Shown here: piece after piece, positions 58,701-64,000 of the stretch
How the letters are laid out: each line of letters starts with the position of its first letter
Position numbering within the stretch: position 1 is the stretch's first letter
NCBI RefSeq assembly: GCF_000835495.1
Contig: NW_015622543.1
Location: forward strand, 4,638,619-4,702,618
Length of the DNA: 64,000 nt
Source: Cladophialophora immunda
Lineage: Eukaryota; Ascomycota; Eurotiomycetes; Chaetothyriales; Herpotrichiellaceae
Direction: 5' to 3'
The notes under the pieces: model-generated
Seen by the model: only the letters and a program-made list of their open reading frames with translations
What the model was told of the DNA's origin: nothing
Databases searched by the model: none
Position numbers and translations under genes: made by a program

Positions 58701-59403
58701 CGGAGCCCCGATGGCCATTGAAGACGTGTCTTAGTAACGTGGACCACTGACCCAGGGTTTCTTCCCTCGAGCAAGTCCAGACTAGAATCTCTCCAAAGAC
58801 TGTCCCCGAAGCCACGATAATCAGCCCAGGTTTGGTGACAGCAAGAGAGCCGGAGTACAGGAATGACCTTGGGCCAATCACTGGGGCCGGCTTCCCATAT
58901 GGCAGGGCTCTTTCCTCTGTATTCTCGCGAAGGGGCACTTCTAGAAGCTGGTTGTGTGCAGTGAGCAGGAAGATGGTGGATTGGTGAAAGGCAGCGTCTA
59001 GAATCCAATCTCTGCAGTTCAATTGTCTCGAAACACTGATTTCGACCACCGCATGTGACAGAGCAGGGTCACACTTTTCCAACGTCAACAAGGCGGTTCG
59101 ACAAAACGCCCCTCCCCAAAGCACGATCCACCGGTACTGACTGCGGGCCTGGCCTGCATTGTGCGAATCGATCTGAATCCCACAGACTGGTTGAATCTCA
59201 AAGATCCGTGTAGACGCAATGATGAATCCGCTTTCGTTGTAGATGTGAAGAAAGGGACCCTGCCCCGCAAGAAGCAGCAATTCTCCGTCAACCAGGACTG
59301 ACCTGAGAGCAGTGACTGGAAGACACGCAGCTTGTGGCTATGCTCGTCAGCGAGAGGGTTTGTTAGAGGCCATCAAACTGACCTCTAGAGTACATGTTGT
59401 CAT
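55720..59403 (-). CDS. WDR6/RTT10-like WD40-repeat protein
   Basis: Large beta-propeller protein of the WDR6/Rtt10 (Trm734) family, partner of the tRNA 2'-O-methyltransferase Trm7/FTSJ1 and also linked to endosomal recycling. Exons 59403..59383 and 59337..55720 give about 1212 residues. The first exon encodes only MTTCTLE; a 45-bp intron (GTCAGT, CTGAC branch, CATAG) joins it to PQAACLPVTALRSVL. This keeps frame, and an in-frame TAG just upstream of exon 2 excludes a longer open frame. WD-type units include VFNGHRGSVFGVSISDVLEL, LLASCSDDRTVRVWNISD, ASAWGHLSRIWDVEFV, LKRHTTGIQYLQFSPSGGYL, VHQSSVLAMDVVSL and VVTVGNDQRVKVWDV. The spacing and length fit two to three propellers, as in WDR6. It is divergent from the second regulator gene, 323 bp away, and lies next to a tRNA gene, probably by chance. 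Confidence 0.85.
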
Positions 59404-59726
59404 TGAAGTGTAAAGGGACCAATCGATTCGCGGTGTGACTGGCGCGGCCTCAGATATAGAGCAAGGAAAGACGTTGATGAGAGGAAAATCTCCCCATATC
59501 TTCCTGCCGCGATTAGCCGCCGGCCGCTTTACCTTCCCTCGGCTCACATGCTCTTTTCGGATGGTGATAGGGGCGTCTATTATACCCCCGGTGCCCCGCA
59601 ATATACTCTGTACAACCCCCGGTGCCAGGGCAGGTTGTGAGGTCTCAATATCGCTTTCTCCACGTTTACAATAGTCACTTCCTCCGGCATAGGCAGCACA
59701 AACCTGGAGCAATAACAAGCTTGCAG
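59404..59726. promoter_or_regulatory. Divergent promoter of the WDR6-like gene and the second regulator
   Basis: A 323-bp spacer. ORFs spanning it on the minus strand are not part of the WD40 gene once its first intron is recognised. Confidence 0.45.
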
Positions 59727-62481
59727 ATGGTAGGTCAACGGGAGTTGCCAAAGAAGGCTCACGCGTGCGGCCAATGTCGCGCGCGGAAGGTCAAATGTAT
59801 GCTTGCCCCAGCTGTTCGGTTGTGATGCAGCGGAGGCTGACACGGATTCAAAACTCTCCCAGGCGACGGAGGAAGCCCGTGTGCCAAGTGCCAGGTACTC
59901 TACCCAAGTCACTACCAAACAGGAGTCTGTTCTCAGAAGTCAATGCAGGTTTCTCGAGCAGAATGTGTCTATCCCGAATCTCGACGGGGGCGACGAAAGC
60001 ACGACAAAAGCCTAGACACTTCGTTGGAGGATCGCATAGCTCGGATGGAAGCCATGATCCAGAACCAGAACAGAACATCTCCGTCGGTGTCTGACACCGC
60101 TCATCCTGGCAGTGTCAGTAGCCAGAGCACTCTGGTGACGCAGACACTCGGGCCACAACTTGGAAGCGTCAGGAACGATGTAGACGCAACAACATCCACC
60201 TGGAACGAGGCCCAGCATCTTCGGTCGATGGGCATAGAGACCTTGTTGCTCGAAAACCCTGCCTTGATGTCTTTTGTGCCACAAAAAGCTGCGCCATCGT
60301 ATCAGAATCCATCCAATTCAACCAACCCAAATTTGGCGGAAACGGTGCAACAGTCCGCGGAAACCTTTCCAGATAGGCATGTTGGGTCCAAGGAGGACTC
60401 TGACGCTACAAACGTAGACAAGGAGGCCACTATTCTTGCTCCGCAGGTGGTAAGTATACACCCCTTGGGACAATTCTCGCGCGTGCTAACGGCTCTCGAG
60501 GTGAACTGGGAACATCATGGTAATGCACCGTTACATCTAAACACGGGAACTTCCATCTGACTTTTTGGCACAGGCCCGGGCTCCTGGCTATCGGTCTGCT
60601 CAAGGCCAGGTCTAGATTGGGTTGCACAAAGAACCGGGGTGCCAGATTTTGAAAATAGTGCCAGAGAATTGGTATCCACGTGGACGAGGCGTTTGACATT
60701 GGATCGAAACAAAATCACATGCACCCAACACCGAGAGCCTGATCCCGAGACTGCGTGGAAATATTGTAATGGCAAGTGATGTTGTTGTTGTTGTTTTTCT
60801 CATACAAAAGCTGACAAGATGCTGGAAAAGCATACTTTGAGGATTCGTTCGACTCGACTCTCGGCATTGTGTACAGACCCGAGTTTGAAAGCGCTCTTCG
60901 AGCCCACTTCCGTGGAGATCTGGTGTCAGGCGACGACGCCGCCTGGTTTGCCTTGCGCAAAACCGTGTACGCCTCAGGATGTCGCATCTACCTTTCCAAA
61001 AACACGTCGATGAGTTTCACAGAGATCCAGACTGAGGCATGGAGCTATTTTCAGAGCGCCATGTCCGTCCTCATCGAGTTGCTTTTCACTCCCACAGGTT
61101 TGCTCGCTGTTCGCGCCCTGGTCGCAATGGTAGAGAGGCCCGAATGTTTCCTGTTGAGTGTCATCTGACCACATGTGGCAGGCATTTTTCGCTGAAGGGC
61201 TCGGCAATCCCGCCCTTGAGTATATGTTCTGTGCCAGCGCGGCGCGAGTGGCTCAGGCAAAAGGACTACATCGGCGACCAGCCAAAGCTTGGAACGTGGC
61301 TGCTCATGATGAGCTACACTATAGTTGGCTGTTCTGGGCTATATACTGCTGCGAGAAGCATATTGCTCACCGCTCTGGACGACCGTCTGTAAGTCATGAA
61401 CCACCACTCTTACTCAGCTTTCTTCACGCGCTAACTAGTGTCTTGTCTAGGCCATCGACGACGACGAGATTAGCTGTCAGATCCCGTCCGAGGCCTGCCC
61501 TGGAAGCACTCTTGACGTGGAGGCATTCACATATCTTATCCGGCATGCCCAGATCTCCTCTCAGATCTCCAAGCGACTCATGTCGGTGAAGGCCTTCCAA
61601 CAGCCGCCGAGCACTCTGCTTGAAACCGTAGCCCAACTAGATCACCAGCTGCACGAATGGAGAGATTCTCTTCCGCCAGGACTGAGACCCGACGACCGCC
61701 TCAGGTCCTTTCAGGCCTCCCGCGACGCCAGGTATCTCCCTACCATCCTGATGCATTGCGCTTACTACGGGAGCCTGATGGCGATACACACCATCTTCGC
61801 CTACCCGTGGGTGTACAGCACCATCTTTGGGAACGGCAGGGGTGTTGTTACTCAAGACCAAGTGATCTTCAGCTCGAATACGGTTGCAGAGGCCGCGAGG
61901 AACATTATCATCATCGCGAGAAGCCTGGAGATCAACGGTGCATCGATCCAATGGTGCGTATGACCGATCATTGCTCGCCCGCAGAGCAGAACAATAATTA
62001 CGTAGTGCTTTCTGACCGACACAGGCCAACCTTCTACTACCCCATGATTGGGCTGATCAATCTTTTCATCCACATTCTCAAATTCCCGTCTCTGCCCTCC
62101 GCGCGATCTGACGTGGCCTTGCTCGACGTGGCCGCCGGCTACTTTGGACACATGGAATTCATCACGTCCTCGGAGCTCAACTTTCCTTTTGCCCGCGACG
62201 TTGCCACGGTCGCTCGACAGACGGTCAACAAGGCCTCGAAGACCGATGCCCCCGCGATCACGAGCGCGGACGACGGCTTCAGCCTCGCCAACGACGTGGA
62301 CATTCCTTTCGGGGTAAGTCACTGGCCTGTGTCCACCCGCCACATTGTTTTTAGCTCCTGCTGACATTCGCCCCCCAAGGATATCTTCTGCGCCAGCCAG
62401 GACTTCAACCTTGACGACTGGAGCGTGTTCTCCTCCGTGTTCTCCGACGAAGCGCTGATGAATCGAGAGATCGGGTTCTGA
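59727..62481 (+). CDS. Zn2Cys6 fungal-specific transcription factor
   Basis: Nuclear regulator of unknown target. Nine exons: 59727..59796, 59863..59894, 59949..60519, 60574..60771, 60831..61129, 61182..61388, 61451..61953, 62025..62313, 62380..62481, about 756 residues. The zinc cluster is split over three exons, the second only 32 nt: CGQCRARKVKC, then DGGSPCAKC, then QVSRAEC, giving Cys-x2-Cys-x6-Cys-x5-Cys-x2-Cys-x6-Cys. Introns restore every frame. The fourth (60772..60830) starts with GCAAGT and is a GC-AG intron; it also carries a GTT microsatellite. The regulatory half has GSWLSVCSRPGLDWVAQRTG, AYFEDSFDSTLGIVYRPEF, GLGNPALEYMFCASAARVAQ (motif start), the LIRHAQISSQISKRL helix, LHEWRDSLPPGLRP and a C-terminal FCASQDFNLDDWSVF. 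Domain order resembles sugar and xylan regulators such as AraR/XlnR only loosely. It is divergent from the WDR6-like gene. Confidence 0.9.
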
Positions 62482-63232
62482 TGGGGGAGGGGAGGGAATG
62501 ATCCTAGCAAACAAGGCCCAAAGGCTATTGTGAGATGTCGAATCAGGATCTCGAAGCTTTTGGCACCAAAGCATGTTCTCGACTCTCGAAGGGAATGCTT
62601 TGCAATAGCTGCTCTCCGGCTTCGGGGTTCGGTGACTTGGCAGTGCCTTATGCCGTCCCCCATTTTTCAGCTCCTCGCAAGCAATGGAGGGAGGCCAGTT
62701 GTTTCCCGGACAATCCGCCACTGGCCGGGGTAAAACTGGATGGGCATGTCTGGGGGTCTCCCTTGCTGGATGCATAACCCAACGAATCAGTCGTCAGTCT
62801 TTTGTAAACGCAGGCTCCTCCCATTGCGCTGGCCTTGTCCCCTTCGTGAAGCCGCCCGCAAACTCGCTTGTAAGAACTTCGCGGAGAACTCTGGAGTCTG
62901 CTAAGACTCCCCGGAATCTTACGAGCACGGCTACACGGGAACGGGTTGTTGTTTGTTGTATTTTGAACGACAGAGCATTACCGACGTCGGGTTCGGGGAC
63001 GTTCCAACTTCCAACCTGGGGACTGTCACCTCGTCTCGTCTTGAACGTATATCATCAACTTGCTTCTTCTGGTTGAAACTCTCCCCGTGTGGTTCCCGGT
63101 GTGTTTTTGCGTCTGTATCTGTATCTGCCTTCTCCCATCCTGGTAGCCATCAATCAAAATCCACACCCCCGCCCCGTGGCAGTATCAACACCACGAACCG
63201 TGCGTGGGCCCAAGATAGAAGGCCTCAAGAAA
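62482..63232. other. Intergenic region
   Basis: About 750 bp between the second regulator and the SnoaL-like gene, with a CT-rich leader from 63060. No gene is seen; a minus-strand ORF at 61852-62775 is antisense to the regulator. Confidence 0.5.
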
Positions 63233-63922
63233 ATGCCTCACTCGGCAACCGCATCGACCGTGTGGCCGCCCACGCCGGTCCCTCCGGCGACCAAGGACCT
63301 GTTGGGACGATTCTTCCACCTCGTCGACCAGAAGGACGACACCGTCGGGGTAGTGCTGGCGGAGGAGGTCTTCACGCCGGATGCGCGGTTCGTCTCCGCC
63401 AATGGCGCGTTCGAGGGCAAGGAGCGTGAGTTCTCGCCCCTTTTTTCCCTTTTGTCCAGCTTGATCTTATTGTGATTGCGGAAGTGCACAAGGCGGAATG
63501 ATTAGGGTCAAAAGATGGTCGAGGCTCAGAACTACATTCCACAACGGCTACTCTTTTCCTTTTCCACCTGGGATATCCCGATTTTGTTTCTCTTTTTCGT
63601 CTACCTTCCGACTGCCTCGCCACCTGAGTGGTTTTACTGATTTGTCCACCGTCTAGAAATTGCAAAGAGCCGAGCCCGCGCGTGGGACGTCGTGACCTTC
63701 CGCAAACACACGGTCGACAAGGTCTACGCGGGGGGTGCGGACGGCGCGGACCTCGTCCTCACAGGCAGGCTGGAGACGCGCACCAAGGACGGCGGTTCCG
63801 CGACCACCGTCACGGACTTCGCGGGGAGGGTCGTGCTGGATCAGAGGAACGGCGCAGGGCCAAGGATCAAGGAGTATCAGGCGTGGATCGGGCAGTCGAC
63901 TACGGCAGCGACTGAACCATGA
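63233..63922 (+). CDS. SnoaL/NTF2-like fold protein
   Basis: Small protein of about 152 residues from exons 63233..63425 and 63657..63922. The 231-bp intron has GTGAGT and TCTAG, and joining gives GAFEGKEQIAKSRARAWD. The pattern is that of fungal SnoaL-like polyketide-cyclase-fold proteins: helix LLGRFFHLVDQKDD, EVFTPDARFVSANGAFEG, WDVVTFRKHTVDKVYAGG, LVLTGRLETRTKDG and VTDFAGRVVLDQ, ending in PRIKEYQAWIGQ. Relatives range from isomerases and cyclases to non-catalytic scaffolds, so no reaction can be given. I start at MPHSATAS; the in-frame upstream part is CT-rich leader. The only likely partner is the regulator upstream. Confidence 0.82.
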
Positions 63923-64000
63923 TAGACGGACAAGGTCGACTCCGATAAGGAGATACAAATGTTCGATCCACAGGGAATGTCAGTTTTGGGGTATTCATTT

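Noticed and set aside
59347..59751. 134-codon minus-strand ORF upstream of the WD40 gene
   Set aside because: Only its last ATG-led seven codons appear to be coding; the rest overlaps the divergent regulator promoter and its first exon.
61852..62775. 307-codon minus-strand ORF
   Set aside because: Antisense of exons 7-9 of the second regulator; it runs across well-supported introns of the plus-strand gene.

Overview
This is nuclear DNA of a filamentous ascomycete (Pezizomycotina). Most genes carry short spliceosomal introns of about 45-100 bp, with GTRNGT donors, CTRAY branch points and YAG acceptors. Zn2Cys6 regulators, ACS-type and monocarboxylate-type MFS carriers and filamentous-fungal orphan families (AsaB-like, DUF7053, SnoaL-like) are present. 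The mix fits Eurotiomycetes and possibly black yeasts (Chaetothyriales), but that placement is inference. I worked out 26 protein genes and one tRNA gene. Exon boundaries were derived by hand from splice signals and reading-frame continuity. No CRISPR array, plasmid origin, insertion sequence or transposon ORF was seen.

Bases 1-12127 are an accessory metabolic region. In order they hold a Zn2Cys6 regulator cut by the left edge, an ACS/Dal5-type MFS carrier, a cyclase-family hydrolase, an AsaB/GA4-desaturase-like oxidoreductase, a pyruvate-decarboxylase-type ThDP enzyme and a D-2-hydroxyacid dehydrogenase. Regulator, uptake, dehydrogenation of a 2-hydroxyacid and decarboxylation of the 2-oxo acid make a coherent catabolic or biosynthetic module. 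It is the best candidate here for an undescribed system, though its substrate is unknown.

Bases 12718-52688 are mostly a housekeeping block: GPI mannosyltransferase (GPI10), GFA1, PRP39, mitochondrial ribosomal protein mL59, an orphan protein, a monocarboxylate-type MFS carrier, a DUF1115-like protein, proteasomal ATPase RPT4, enolase, eIF3j, geranylgeranyltransferase-I beta, a DUF7053 protein, a Kin4-type kinase, PRP28, the kinetochore scaffold SPC105/KNL1 and RPS11. A gene-poor gap of about 3.2 kb lies between GFA1 and PRP39.

Bases 53053-64000 hold an old-yellow-enzyme-like oxidoreductase, an intron-containing tRNA-Val(UAC), a WDR6/RTT10-like WD40 protein, a second Zn2Cys6 regulator with nine exons, and a small SnoaL/NTF2-like protein.

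Features worth a second look include two GC-AG introns (RPT4 and the second regulator), a 5-nt coding first exon in GFA1, a 46-nt internal exon in CDC43, five regularly spaced MELT-type repeats plus both PP1 docking motifs in SPC105, two exact 19-bp B-box-like repeats in the gene-poor gap, and a frame conflict at the start of the Kin4-type kinase.
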